Assembly (NCBI GenBank): GCA_024529925.1
Contig: JAFEUB010000968.1
Span: 1,455,501-1,519,500, forward strand
DNA: 64,000 bases
DNA from: Ophthalmolycus amberensis
Taxonomy: Eukaryota; Chordata; Actinopteri; Perciformes; Zoarcidae
Direction of reading: 5' to 3'
Shown: one piece after another, positions 1-10,840 of the stretch
How positions within the stretch are numbered: the stretch's first letter is position 1
How the letters are laid out: each line of letters begins with the position of its first letter
Position numbers and translations under genes: made by a program
The notes under the pieces: generated by a model
Seen by the model: the letters and a program-made list of their open reading frames with translations, nothing else
What the model was told of the DNA's origin: nothing
Databases searched by the model: none

Positions 1-1405
1 TGGTGTTATGAACACTCACATTCCAAAACTGCGTTATTGCAAAGTCCTCTTTTGTTGACAAAAAAATCCTGCTAATTGGCATTCAGCTTTGACGGGGTTA
101 GCGTTATTTTTTTTTTGTGTCTATTTTCTGAAGAGATTTCAGATGGCACGACCAACAGTGAATGTGTCTTTGAAATGGAAAATAGAGACTTTTGCACATT
201 TGCATATTGTACAGAAACAAACAAGATGTTATAGATAAAACTGCAGACAAGCAGATATTTTACGACAAACGTATACTTTGCTTATTGGTATGACATGAGA
301 TGATTTTGATTCCCGTGGGTATCTTTTCCAATGAAGTTGGACTGCAAAGTGTCAGTGTTGTTCACTGTGTTTATATCTTTGAAAGTGTGAAAGTTAGTTT
401 CGAGAAATGTGAGAAAAGTATCACCGTAATTCCAGGTCTGTGAGAATCTTGTGCATCTGAAAAGGGTTGATTTTTTGTACCATCCTCCATCTAGTTTTGG
501 TTTTCAGCCCATCACAAAAGTTGGGAAAATTGCTGTAAGACAACAATTGGACGATGGATCCAGGATGCATAAAACTCCTTCATGGGCTTTCAATTTCCAA
601 CTTTCTTTACGTGCATTAAATGACATCTACAGCTGGATTACTCCTTTCTGCAATCTGTAAAAAAACATTTACAAAAGAAAGTCAGCCCACTGTTCTCTAC
701 ATTGGTAGAGGCTGCTCGGACACAGTAAACACAGTAAATTGACTCTGTCGCTTTGAAGTGCTCGACGGATCACATTATTGGTTGTTATTTTTTTTGGCTG
801 GTGCTGAGCCACCAAGTGTTTGGGACTTGGGGGCGAATGTACTCAATTAATTATGACATTGCACTCTGTCGCATGAGCAAGGCTACATTTAAAAAAAAAA
901 AAAAAAGCCAAGAAATAGTCACGTATGTGTATTTTCACAACATAGCAGGCGCTATTAGTTTCCACGAACACCAAACTAGGGGTTTTATTGAGTTCTTCAA
1001 CACGTGTTGTTCTTATTAGACTGTAATCAACACTTCACTCCTGTAGCTACTTGTAAAGTCCCCCCTTATCAGAGCTATGTCAGTACAGAAACAGTGCATG
1101 CTGTTATCACCATTCTGCCAACACCTCCTGATGTTCCAGGAATGAGCCCCACCTTAACATACAGCATCTGTGTATGTGTGTGTCCTTATCTTCCCACCTG
1201 CCTTTGTGCGTGTATCCGTATGCATCTTTGCATCGATTCACACCTCCGAAAGCATATGTGTAGGTTTTCCCTTGTATGCCTGTGTGGATGTGTCAGTCAC
1301 TGTCCCTTGTTGAGCCTGTGTGGAGCCCCGTCGCTGTGTATTCTGTGACTGCACGCCCTCAGGGGAGCAACACAACCATCCATCAACAATGTGTAAAAAG
1401 TCGGC
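1..1405. other. Unique noncoding DNA
   Basis: AT-rich single-copy sequence in its first kilobase, then more mixed. It holds a T10 run at 107-116, an A16 run at 891-906 and a loose TG-rich stretch around 1168-1190. The open frames here (up to 114 codons) have no recognisable domain and run through low-complexity TG/cysteine-rich sequence, so I do not call them genes. No repeat family is recognised. Confidence 0.6.
891..906 (+). repeat. A16 homopolymer
   Basis: Sixteen consecutive A. No retroposon body is recognised upstream, so it cannot be called a poly(A) tail. Confidence 0.85.
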
Positions 1406-1408
1406 CGA

Positions 1409-1431
1409 TGGCGGGGCGGGCGGGCGGGCAG
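1409..1431 (+). promoter_or_regulatory. GC-box / G-quadruplex motif
   Basis: GGGGCGGGCGGGCGGG at 1413-1428 gives four G-runs of at least three with one-base C loops, a textbook G-quadruplex pattern. The same bases contain overlapping GC-box (Sp1/KLF-type) words. It lies in a locally CpG-rich patch (about 1395-1480) inside otherwise ordinary DNA. Such motifs are common at promoters, but no transcript or first exon can be identified nearby. Confidence 0.55.
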
Positions 1432-2149
1432 CCGGCCAGCCAGGCCACTCTTAGACGACTCTTCGTAGTGCTGCCCTAGCGGTAATATGTCACGGCGTCC
1501 TCCACTTTGAACGGCAAGAGAGAAACATCAACAAGGAGTGACTCAACAGCGCAGGGGAAGGAGGCGTCCAGTGTTGTGGTGGTGTAGCTCGGCAAGCCTT
1601 CTTTTCCCCTCTCCAACTCCCTCTGGCGAGCTTGCTATTTTGGGACTCCCGACGCCTTGTTCTGCCTTCTGCCCCCTGGGCTTGGCAAGAACTGTTGAAG
1701 AGATCACAATGCACCATACGAATTGGTACAGAAAGTTTCAATACCGCCCAGAATAACTCAGGTATAGTCACAGGGGGTAAAATAGATGGTGGCATGCTTT
1801 GAGTGTGAAAGGGAAGTAGTGTGTCTTGTTCTCATTCAGTCAAAAAAAAAAATATGTGAAAGTAAAATCCGGGAGGATTATTGAGTTTCATGAGTCATAT
1901 TGACTTTGATTTGACACCATGAGTGAAACAGCTTGTTGGCTTACAATATTGATCAGCACACGCACTGGTAAGTCTCTGGCTAGAAATGTTTCAACAACTG
2001 CAAGTCTGAAGCTCTTTAGTTCATTCACCCAAACACATCCACATCCATGGTGGTTGGGCTAGCGTGTCAAGTACTTGCTAACCATTGGGAGAAGTAGGAG
2101 TTCTTACGAAAGGACATTTTGACATGTAACCCTGTAGTTTGGTGGTAAA

Positions 2150-2150
<1 letters not shown>
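1432..2150. other. Unique noncoding DNA
   Basis: Mixed-composition sequence with no recognised repeat. Open frames on both strands at about 1490-1795 overlap each other and lack domains; they look like chance frames in GC-rich DNA. A GGTAAGT donor-like word at 1969-1975 has no convincing acceptor or reading frame to its left. Confidence 0.55.

Positions 2151-2153
<3 letters not shown>

Positions 2154-2187
<34 letters not shown>
2154..2187. repeat. (AT)17 microsatellite
   Basis: Uninterrupted AT dinucleotide tract, preceded by TAC and followed by GTTCTT. It is self-complementary and likely polymorphic in length. Confidence 0.95.
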
Positions 2188-2190
<3 letters not shown>

Positions 2191-3117
2191 CTTTATAAAC
2201 AACAACTGAGGTTTGGTCAAATTTGTACTGTATATACAGAACTTTGGTCTGGTCACAACTGGGCTAAATATTGCCTACTGTAACACAATTTAGTCATTTC
2301 ATGACAATTTCAAGCTATTTGCCATGAAAAAAACATGTATACAGGACATCTTTCAAGCACTGAGCACTTACAAATATACTGACCCCATATCACTCCCATC
2401 AGTACAAGGGGCATATACATTGTAGGTATTAGTCACACACACACACACACACACAGAGTGAGCCTTTCACTTAATCACACACACCAGTGACACAAGGGAC
2501 ACCCTGCTTCTCAAAAGCCCCTCAGACTTCAAAAGGGGAGCTCTCAAAGCAGCCATTCAGAGAACCCTTCTCCAACGGGATTGAGGGTCACTGTGTCTGC
2601 CATGAATGGATTGATTTGGGAGCCAATGTGGTCCGAGGAAAACTCGTAATGTGATAATTCCAGTGTCAACACTCTGCCCTCCTCCCCTCCGCCCAGCTGA
2701 TCCTCAATGAGCTGGGCTCTTGTCGCAGAGAAAGAGCCTTCAAAATCTGACACTTAAAAGGGAAGTTGGGGCACAATAACCCCGCTAATTCCTCACCCCT
2801 CTACCCATCCTCCAAAAACAAAAAAAAGAAAGAAGGCAGCCGGAGCATGCAACACTAGCTACATTATTGGGATCTGTTGAGGGAATAATAAGGATGAATT
2901 ACCCCTCTTTTTCTTGTGCCCTAGAAATCGCAGCACATACTAAATCGTGCCCCCCGTGTCAATAGCTGCCTGTCATTTGCATGCGTTTAAGTGAAAATAG
3001 CGGCTCTTTTTTGTGACACTCATCTTGTGTCAGCGCAGACTGTCCCCGGCTCTCGCGCCCTCCGCCAATAGTCATTTCCAATGCATAGTTACTCCTTCAC
3101 TGCTAAGTTTATAAGCA
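2188..3117. other. Unique noncoding DNA
   Basis: Single-copy sequence with a short CA microsatellite (listed separately). A minus-strand open frame of 69 codons at 2544-2753 has no recognisable motif. Nothing else is identified. Confidence 0.55.
2434..2455 (+). repeat. (CA)11 microsatellite
   Basis: CA dinucleotide tract of 22 bases with no interruptions. Confidence 0.95.
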
Positions 3118-3141
3118 TGTGTGTGTGTGTGTGTGTGTGTT
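3118..3141 (+). repeat. (TG)12 microsatellite
   Basis: TG dinucleotide tract with no interruptions. The cysteine/valine-rich start of the frame at 3121 is a translation of this tract, not a protein signature. Confidence 0.95.
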
Positions 3142-3460
3142 TGTGGTCTGCCGGTGTGTTTATCTGTTTATGAACAGCGTTGGAGTGTTTGTGTGCACCG
3201 TCCCACTGTTCGGCAGAAAATAAGAAGACACCTGCTCGGCGATTCGGAGCTTGCTGTCAAAAACAGGAAAGGAATTGTGGTGGTAGAAAGAGGCAAAAAA
3301 AAAAAGAAAAGAAACAGGCAGCCCAAAGATATATCTATTCTGTCTCCCAGCTTCCCTCACGCTGCCGGTAGGAGACTTCAAAATGGCCCCACTCCCCGCC
3401 ACAGAGTGGGCTCTGCCCTGTCAAAACGTCTTTGAATGGGAAATACAGACCGGAAAGTTT

Positions 3461-3660
3461 CCTCCTTTCTCTCTCTCTCTCTCTTCCTCATTGTTTTTCT
3501 CTCTCGCTCCCTCATTCTCTCCCCCCCCTCACTTCTGTCCATCCTTCATCGCACACAGAAAAGGGCATCTCCCCTTCTCCAGTGGAGCTCTCATTGAATG
3601 CTGCCTTTGCTCTGAGAAAAATACTCTTCCTCACTCTCTCTCTCTCTCGTGCTGGGGCCC
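3461..3660 (+). repeat. Polypyrimidine low-complexity tract
   Basis: About 200 bases dominated by C and T on the plus strand, with a pure CT core at 3468-3485 and further CTCTCT stretches near 3501 and 3633-3650. Overlapping frames here are serine/leucine/proline-rich translations of the tract and are not genes. Confidence 0.8.
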
Positions 3661-4099
3661 CGCCAGAGCTCTCTGTCTCGGTGAGGTATCTGCCAGTCAC
3701 TCAGAAGTACATTCTTCACTACAACATGATGTCTATCTCCTGGGTCCTGTCTGGAGAACAGTGCAGGTCTTGGTTCCTTTTGTCAGAAGCGATTGTGACA
3801 TGTAGCTGACAAACAAAACCAAAGGGAATGAAATCAGTTGGGGTCAATTAATAACAGGGCGCACTTGTATTTAATTTAAGATTTGAAGGTTTTCATTTTT
3901 TTGCGTATACAGCCAATCTGTACGTGATTCCCAAAGTTAATACTATAGTGCTTGTGGAAAGGCTTCCCATAAATGTATGGATAGGCGATACCAGGGCTAA
4001 AATCCCTGACGCTGATGGTGTGAGGTGTTCAGAATGTGAGCTACCGCAATACCGATCCATTTTGGAGGCTTTTTGGCGCCAGTGTGATACTCAAAACTC
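3661..4099. other. Unique noncoding DNA left of the Tc1 remnant
   Basis: No coding signal. The part from about 3920 to 4099 may still belong to the decayed transposon to its right, since its words resemble degraded fish repeat sequence, but I could not align it with confidence. Confidence 0.45.
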
Positions 4100-4327
4100 A
4101 AGCGACTTATTGATCTGCCCACCATTATTAGTGCCATTGGGCCCTGATGTTTGGGCATGGGCTCTCATTCCTCCCAAAGGTGCTGCATGGGGGTTGAGGT
4201 ATAGAACTTTGTGCAGGCCAGTCCTTACCAAACAAAACAGTGAAACATTTTTTATGGACCTCGCTTTGTGCTTGAGGGGCATCGTGATGCTGAAACAGAA
4301 AATTGCTTTTCCCATGAGCTGTGGCAA
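4091..4327 (-). pseudogene. Tc1 transposase fragment, frameshifted
   Basis: Minus-strand open frame of 78 codons. The HKARSIK segment at about residues 20-26 matches the Tc1 transposase core just after the HDNAP catalytic motif, which itself lies in a neighbouring frame. Upstream DDE parts and the helix-turn-helix DNA-binding domains are absent. The rest of the frame is out of register with the family, so it is a decay product and not a gene. Confidence 0.7.
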
Positions 4328-4350
4328 CTTTTTTTTTTTTTTTTTACCTT
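4100..4350 (-). mobile_element. Tc1-like transposon remnant, transposase 3' part
   Basis: The plus strand carries sequence I recognise from a very widespread Tc1/mariner element of fishes, including TCCTCCCAAAGGTGCTGCAT near 4170 and TTTATGGACCTCGCTTTGTG near 4251. Read on the minus strand this is the part of the DD34E transposase around the second catalytic aspartate. One frame gives FQHHDAP, where the family has FQHDNAP, and the next frame continues with HKARSIK. A one-base length difference between them breaks the frame. Codons matching the WPAQS and LNP motifs follow in different frames. The aspartate position of the HDNAP motif is a histidine codon here. The copy is therefore inactive. 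A terminal piece of probably the same element lies at 4763-4787. Identification rests on remembered family sequence, not a search. Confidence 0.8.
4329..4345 (+). repeat. T17 homopolymer
   Basis: Seventeen T directly at the point where the match to the Tc1 element ends. It could mark an insertion or expansion inside the old transposon. Confidence 0.85.
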
Positions 4351-4548
4351 TTCAGATTGTTAAATCCAAATATGTTTTAGAGACCTAAAGATGTAAAAAC
4401 TGCACTGTACTAAAAATAAAACATAAATATCTTCCTCAAAAAAGATATGGAGTAGAAGGAATGATTTAACTCTTTCCTAACTCATTAATCATCTTGCAGC
4501 CCCGTGATCGTCTCGGGGGCCCTGAGCCCCCAGGCTGTGAAGTACCAA

Positions 4549-4690
4549 ATGGATGGATAGATGGATATTGTACTTTATTAATCCCGACAGGAAATTTAAC
4601 TGTTACAGCATCTTCGATTAATAAAGACAGAGACCAAAAATACAGTACATCAAATAATGAGCAAAATACTTTATACAAACAAACAATAAA
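4549..4690. mobile_element. Retroposon tail-like repeat
   Basis: A (GATG/GATA)n start (GGATGGATAGATGGATA) is followed by ACTTTATTAATCCCGACAGG and AAATTTAACTG, then an A-rich stretch. The 'tactttattaatccc...ggaaatt' block next to a GATG/GATA microsatellite is a familiar non-LTR retroposon end of teleosts; I do not name the family. It sits between the Tc1 body (4100-4350) and the Tc1 terminus (4763-4787), so it probably inserted into the older transposon. Confidence 0.6.
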
Positions 4691-4762
4691 ACATACTTAC
4701 CGACAACTTAAATTGAAGTGGGTTTGTTTACTGTACATATGTATTAAGCTGTGGCGTTAAGA

Positions 4763-4787
4763 TGTCCACATACTTTTGGCCATATAG
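4763..4787. mobile_element. Tc1-like terminal inverted repeat remnant
   Basis: TGTCCACATACTTTTGGCCA at 4763-4782 followed by TATAG is the inner-to-outer sequence of the terminal inverted repeat of the Tc1-like family whose transposase fragment lies at 4100-4350. The outermost bases of the usual end (GTGTA after ATA) are not kept: the next bases are ACGG. The opposite end is not found. Confidence 0.75.
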
Positions 4788-4790
4788 ACG

Positions 4791-5069
4791 GAAATACCAA
4801 GGGATTTGAGAAGGTGGATGCTCGGTGTACAGTCATGACAAACACGAACGGAATAATGTTTCACCGCTCTGGCGTTAAAATGTGTCATTATATGTGTCGC
4901 ACATCCGTCACTTAAGAAGCAAATCATCATTCATTTCACGGCGTGGACACTTGAGAAATCTATCTGCTGAAATGTGGCCCCCAAGGCATCTTACATTTAC
5001 GGTTAATCTAATACTTCTCCGATGACCATGTCTAAAAAAAAAACCCATTCTGCCTGTGCTTCTCCCATC
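4791..5069. other. Unique noncoding DNA
   Basis: No repeat or coding signal seen. An A10 run lies at 5034-5043. Confidence 0.5.
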
Positions 5070-5345
5070 ATTTCAGGTGGCTTCATCACCTGTGGCCAGA
5101 AGGAACCCCTAATGGCCATTTTCATTTGATAATTGGTTATCTTGACATTTCAAACTGGCTCCATAATTTGTTCGTCTCTATTGTGAGTGGCTCGTTAATT
5201 AGAGTGTGTCTGTGCTTAGCTCACCATTTCCGAAAAAAAGGATTTGAGGTCATTGTCGAATTACACGGTTGGCATTCTTTGGACGCGTTCATTAAAAAAT
5301 GGCAGTTTCGCCTAACCAGCCGAACATGGGAACTTTAGAGAATCT
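5070..5345. promoter_or_regulatory. Candidate conserved noncoding element
   Basis: A repeat-free block with homeodomain-type words GATAATTGG (5128-5136) and TTAATTAG (5195-5202), low CpG and no simple repeats. A splice-acceptor-like CTTCTCCCATCATTTCAG precedes it, but the frames that follow close within 20 codons, so an exon is unlikely. Conservation is a guess from composition and cannot be measured here. Confidence 0.3.
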
Positions 5346-6930
5346 GATAACTCTAACCCTGAGGACGAACCGCGGAGAGAATATTAATGTTAAAAAACCT
5401 GACGAATTCAAGCTGTATTTATTCCAATGTGTGCGTCTTTGTGAGCCAGTCTTTCAGGACGGAGGGTGAGTGAACTCCGGGGGAGACGAAGTAAATGTCC
5501 TTGTGAAAGTCTTCAGATGAGTGATGCCTCGGCCTCAGCCTTCAATCTCTCCACAATGCTCATCTCAGCAATAATTCATTCTGCATCCTCAGAAATGGAA
5601 AATATTGATTTTCAATGAATAACACCCCAAACCAGCATGCAGCCTAAGATTGCCAGTAAAGTAAAAAAAATAGTATGCCCTCTCCCCGCCGAAGAGGCCT
5701 GTCTCATGCGTCCACTTCAGGTTTGATAAAGCAGACGTGTGCGTGTGTTGTCTATTACAAGTAATTAGGAGATAAGTTCCTGTTGCGTTCGAGAGGCTCA
5801 AATTGACAGATTATTATTGCTGCAGTGTTCAGTATTGTTGGTATGTTTTTCGCCGAAGACACACAGCTGTCAACGACAAAGTGGCAAAATTAAATTCTGG
5901 AAAGGTTGAATATTTATCTTGGCATTCATATTCAGAGAGTGTGCTTAGTCAACAACCTGTTTTGTGTCATTCGTGTTGGCTCAAAGGAGGAGAACAGCAA
6001 AACCATGCTTTGTTTTTTATACCACCTCAGCTGGTTCGAGTGAAGTGATTATCTGTATCGTATGATTTCTGTAGATTATCTGTTCCTAGGCTCCTGACTG
6101 CCTTTCCGTCTCTTTTTTAAAATCCATATACAGTGCAGTAGAACTCATATTGGCATATTCAGCTCTGCCTGTAGTAATCCATTATGTGGCTGTATCAATG
6201 ACAGTGATTTGCCAGGATTAATGTGATCATCAGGATTGATCAATAGTTTATCTGAGATTAATGTTCCAGGGGGCAACTTCCCTTGAAGCTGTTCTCCAAT
6301 ATAAACTTTATAATGGGCAGTGTGGGGGAGTATATATTATTTATATAAAAATAAACGTGTCCTAATATTGTGCTATTCCAAGTGCAATCAATATCGGTAA
6401 ACAAGGACGACTGTCTCCCTCAGCCCCGAGGCATGAGAACATTAACATATCTGTGATGTCATCAAGCGGTAGAATAAGTGGCTCTATACAAATAACTTAA
6501 GACACAAGTGGCTGTGTGTTACCAAAGGATTGAAAAGGGAAAACATTGCTTTCATTGCCCACTCCGAGTTCAGATAGGATGTGAATGACACGGTGTGTCA
6601 GCAGGGGTAGTTGGATGTGGGTTGGTGTAGAATGATTGTTGTTGGAGGGAAATGAGGGTGTTTAGACATGGCCTTGCACTGTGTTGCCCTTTTTCCTGGA
6701 ATCAGCCAAATGCACATGCTTGTCCCTCCGTTGCTTCTCTGCTCTGCTTGCTCCTGCTGTTGTCTCAAGAGGACATTGGAGATAGTTGTCATGTCCCCCT
6801 TGCTCTTGCGATGGGCCTTTTATCTTCAGTGGAACGCGTCCAGAATCTTTGTGCGTATTGATGGTGTTGATGTCTAGAGCCAGGATGAGTCTCATTTATT
6901 TGATGAAGAAGAACTTTGAAATTGTATTTT
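5346..6930. other. Unique noncoding DNA
   Basis: Single-copy sequence with no microsatellite of note. Five or six overlapping frames of 64-83 codons at 6598-7037 on both strands share no domain with any family I know. A CCAGGGGGCAAC word near 6268-6279 resembles half of a CTCF site but is incomplete. Confidence 0.5.
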
Positions 6931-7917
6931 TCCCAATTATAAATAATTTACCATTGTACCACCATGGTAACAATTTGGTACTCCACGGTATAGCTAGACC
7001 TACTCTAATTCAAACCATAATACCTATGGTAAAATGATGGTATTTCCATATTTGTTTGGGGGAAAATGATGGAATCCAGTTATGAATTTGAAGATGTTTT
7101 GTCATCAACAGTTGTTTTGCAAATAACAACCACAACATGATCATGGACGAAAAATGGGTATTTCAAACACTCTGTGCAAAGCCTCTGACATTATATGACT
7201 TTCATTTCATTTTGCAAAACTTGATACCAACCTGAGGTGTTGATAATAGAGCACAGAGATGTAACAACGGGCCTCTGGTCGAGAATGTTTCTCCATTTTG
7301 TGGAAAAGAAAAAACGTAACTTCGATTTGTCTTTCCCAGGAGCACCGCTTCAAGACGTCTTTGGTTTCTCGCCAACGTGCCGCTGTTTGCCTGCAGCAAA
7401 AGCCACCTCCAGCAAGCGCAAAACCCTTTTTAAGTTAATTTCACCAATTCCATACAGCTTCTGCAATGCAATACTTCAACATGGGAATAAAAACACGTCC
7501 GTGGTAACTAGCTAGTGACCGCCCACAGCTCCTGTTCACACAGTAAAGCAACACACAGTTCACATACCCAGTGCTGGGGGATTCACTAATGGAGGCTTAC
7601 CAGTGGATAACTGATACATAGAAAAATAGAAAAACAAACAATTATTGGTTTAGATCATTTTTTTTGAGGAAAATTGGAAAATCAATCACAGACTCCAGTC
7701 TAAAAAATCCTAAAAGTTCCTTCTTCTTCTTCTACTATTATATATGTGACACTTGGCTCTTTGCACACTAAGGATTTACTGCTGTAGAAACACCAGGCAA
7801 TGCCCCTATGACTTCCCCATGTGTGTTTGAGTGTGATCTCTCTCCCGTCCTTGGCCAGGCAGTGTCTCACTGTATACCCGCTCAAATCACTCAACTCGTC
7901 CCCGGTTACCGCATTAG

Positions 7918-7930
7918 CCCCCCCCCCCCC
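7918..7930 (+). repeat. C13 homopolymer
   Basis: Thirteen C in a row, flanked by TTAG and GAGCC. Confidence 0.9.
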
Positions 7931-8187
7931 GAGCCCTCACACTGTCTCTTATCTGTCCCCTCTCCCCCGGCCTTTGATACACCCCTTTAGCCTCCACCGG
8001 TTCCCTATAGGAGGGCAATCTGCTGCCCACTGGTATTGATCAGGCACACAAGGTTTTGATTAGCACAGTTGGCTGGATAACGGGGGCTTCACTGCATGAT
8101 TGTACTCCGCCATTCCACTGTCTTGTTCCTCTATTGGCCAGGGAGTACTTCATTTTATTGGACTCAGTGATTGGATGCACCCTAGAA

Positions 8188-8201
8188 CCCCCCCCCCCCC
8201 C
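8188..8201 (+). repeat. C14 homopolymer
   Basis: Fourteen C in a row followed by TTTTCC. Confidence 0.9.
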
Positions 8202-8635
8202 TTTTCCATCCTCTGTTGTAAAAAGATCCAAGAGTCTGATGCTCTCTTCACTTGACCGAGTGTTTTTGTGTTGGTTTTGTCACACGAAGGCGAGTTAAAT
8301 GGAGGCAGCAATGTGCAACCGAGGAGCTGAATATATCTAAACTCTCACCGCGGAGGTGTACACAGATGAAAGAACTGATAGCGGTTACATTTGGCCAAAA
8401 AATAAATACAAATGAAGCTGAGGCCTCCACGTTAAATGGAGAATTTAACAGGCGATTTAGCGAAGAAAAGCCCCCAAACAAAAGAACAGGCATGAGGGGT
8501 GACCGGAGCTCGATACGGATGTTTAATCAAGAGGGAGCTTTTTCTCATTTGAGGTAAAAAAAAAAAGAGAAAGCTGTTGGACCTTCAGGCATTTTGACAT
8601 TGCAGCCTATGAGTCAGCCACCCATTGGCCTATTC

Positions 8636-8678
8636 ACTGGTCAGCCAATTAGGTCTTGGCTGTTAAGGTTTAATACCT
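8636..8678. repeat. CCAAT hairpin, short form
   Basis: CAGCCAA (8642-8648) and TTGGCTG (8656-8662) form a 7-bp inverted repeat around a 7-base loop, followed by TTAAGGTTTAATACCT (8663-8678). The same order of words, with a longer stem, occurs at 53576-53649, so the two may be copies of one decayed element. Another CAGCC...ATTGG pair lies just upstream at 8614-8628. Confidence 0.45.
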
Positions 8679-8679
8679 A

Positions 8680-10535
8680 CAGTTAAGGCTGCTATTGTGT
8701 GCCAACTAATGCCATTTCAGGCTTTCACTCACATTGGAAGCTTTCATTAAATCCAGAAGAATGCCAGGGCTATTCACACAGAGGCTTGAGTTAAAGCCCT
8801 GCATTTTTATATTCAGACCCCCTCCTCCCCACATATCCCCATCTCCATATACTCAAAGACACAATCCTTCAAATATAGTCACTTTCAAGAGAAAAGACAG
8901 TGGAATTTCGCTTTTGACTCTTGACTGTTTTTCATTTGACTTTTCAGATGTCTGGGCTGCAGTCATTCTTGCCGTTACAGGGTCAGGATGTTCTCACCGT
9001 TTTCTCTTTTTTTTTAAAAAAGTTTTACAAACTCCTGCTTCTTTGAGAAGCTGCTCACCCGTGATCTTCATGTGATTCACTGACTTTCTCCCTTCAAAAG
9101 CCAGTTGAGGGTTTGGTGTGTGATTTCTGTTTCATTTGAGAGGTCTCTACAAACATTTCACGGTCATCTGACTCGATGTTTCTGCTCCTTGTTTCCAGAC
9201 TGACTCGTTGTAAACAGCCCCCCCCCCCATTGAGAGTGAAACTTATCAAACAAAAAAAGTGCAAGGGGATGGGCACCGGCATATTCCTTCTGCGGCGTTC
9301 ATTAGTTGCACGCTCGCTGTGATGCATGCTGCGGGATGGCGGCTGGGCTTGGCCGACCACTCGAGCGCTGAGCGCGCCAACAGATGTAGCGTAGCCTCAC
9401 CAAACAGAGGGGATCTGACTCGCTCAAACTTGGCCCGAGAGTCTGGGGAGTTGTTGATGGAGTCGGAGGAGGACGTGGTAAGAGAATGCAGAGAGAAAAC
9501 AACTAAAACAGAAGGGGAGAGGGAGAGAGGAAGGCTGGAAGATAAAGAGAGACAAACATAGAGGGGGTGGGAGGTGGGAGACGAGTTGTTCCCCAGAGGG
9601 ATCGCTCTTGGTGTCTCACTCCACTGGTCCTTCTAATGTGTGACGCTCAGGAGATTGACAGACTGTGTAAAACTCAGCCCACAGGAGACAACAACAACAA
9701 CACAAGTCAGACGCATGAAAACTGCAACTCGACCGGGCTGTGGTGAGGAGAGACTGCGGGGTGGGGGGGGGGGGGTTGGATGGACAGCCGCACTGGTTGA
9801 TGGAACCTTTACGCATTCTTGGAAGGTTAGCCGAGCATGTGAGCTTGTTTTTTTTTCATCGCCATACTACTTCAAACTCGCACAGCAACATGGGTTTCAA
9901 TCTGGGAGTTGCCCTGTTCAGCCTCAATGAAGCAGGAGGAGTAAAGGGCTCTTTTCCATGAGGTCATAACCTGTTTTTTTAAGTGTTCCCATGAGGAAAC
10001 GCTGTTGTCCGAGTGTGTCACATGCTAATTTAAACAAAAAGGGAGAGAAGTGAAAACTGCTTTGAATCTCCTCTTCCACTACTTCCAAGACTAGATCCCT
10101 CTAAACTGTAAGTTAATATATATATTGGTATGCAATTTGGCTAAACTGATAATATTTTTTTAAATAACAAGTGTGGACACAACCACATACACAGAAAGCA
10201 GTTTCCTCTTATGTCTTCTAATCTTTGCCATACAAATAACAAAAAGACAGAGAGAAATCAGGATAAGCTCATTTTATGGGCCTGTACGTCTTCCTATCTC
10301 CCCCACTGGCAAACATCACTTTGTCGTATACCTCCCCTATCAAGCATTGTAATGCTCCCACCTGAGAAGTGAAAAATGCCATAGCCTTCCACAACACAAC
10401 ATCCTCACATTCTCTCCATCATGCTCTTGACACTTGAACACATAATTGACTGCAAAAAAGGGGGGAACGTTTCATTCACATGTATCTCTCAGCTTGAAAC
10501 TTCAGCAGTGATGGAGTGAAAACAGCCAAATGAAG
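8680..10535. other. Unique noncoding DNA with purine-rich tract
   Basis: Single-copy DNA with a C11 run at 9218-9228, a purine-rich stretch at about 9460-9590 (GAGAGGGAGAGAGGAAGG-type) and a G13 run at 9763-9775. Frames of 66-113 codons in this interval lack domains and several are translations of these tracts. Confidence 0.5.
9763..9775 (+). repeat. G13 homopolymer
   Basis: Thirteen G in a row after GCGGGGT. Confidence 0.9.
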
Positions 10536-10539
10536 ATGA

Positions 10540-10840
10540 ACGGCAGGCGCAGTCAACACTCTGACCCGCTGCTCCTCTGCCTGAGCCGGGTTTAGTACGG
10601 CCATGGGCTAATCCTTATTTAGGAACCGTCATCACCGCCATCATCACATGCATTCTCAGCGCTATTAATCAAGGTTGCTCGCAGAGCGTTTATCACACAC
10701 AAGCCGAGAAGTGCACACGTGCTTTGTGGTGTGCTAATCATTAGCATACAAAACATGTATTTCTTCATGCCCAACTGGATATGCAAACAGCATAACAATT
10801 GGTAAATTACAGGTTATTTATGCGTTGTTAGAAATTCATT
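10540..10840. promoter_or_regulatory. Candidate conserved noncoding element
   Basis: Repeat-free block carrying a perfect odd palindrome GCTAATCATTAGC (10733-10745), whose TAAT/ATTA halves suit a paired homeodomain site. It also has a CACGTG E-box (10716-10721), TATTAATC (10663-10670), a POU-like ATATGCAAAC near 10779 and a SOX-like AACAATT near 10795. This density of developmental factor words in unique sequence is typical of vertebrate enhancers, but no conservation data are available here. Confidence 0.35.

Larger units (their letters stand above)
6931..8635. other. Unique noncoding DNA with C-runs
   Basis: The start (6943-7044) repeats the words ACCATGGTA, GGTAC and TATGGTA, which could be the last trace of a MITE, but no terminal inverted repeats can be paired. 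The rest is unique, with C13 and C14 runs. Proline-rich frames around 7808-8298 are translations of the C-runs. Confidence 0.45.

Noticed and set aside
6033..6043. GGTTCGAGTGA, like a tRNA B box
   Set aside because: No A box at the right distance upstream and no cloverleaf can be drawn.
6268..6279. CCAGGGGGCAAC, half of a CTCF-like site
   Set aside because: The rest of the CTCF consensus is missing.
6943..7044. Repeated ACCATGGTA / GGTAC / TATGGTA words
   Set aside because: They do not pair into terminal repeats and show no period.
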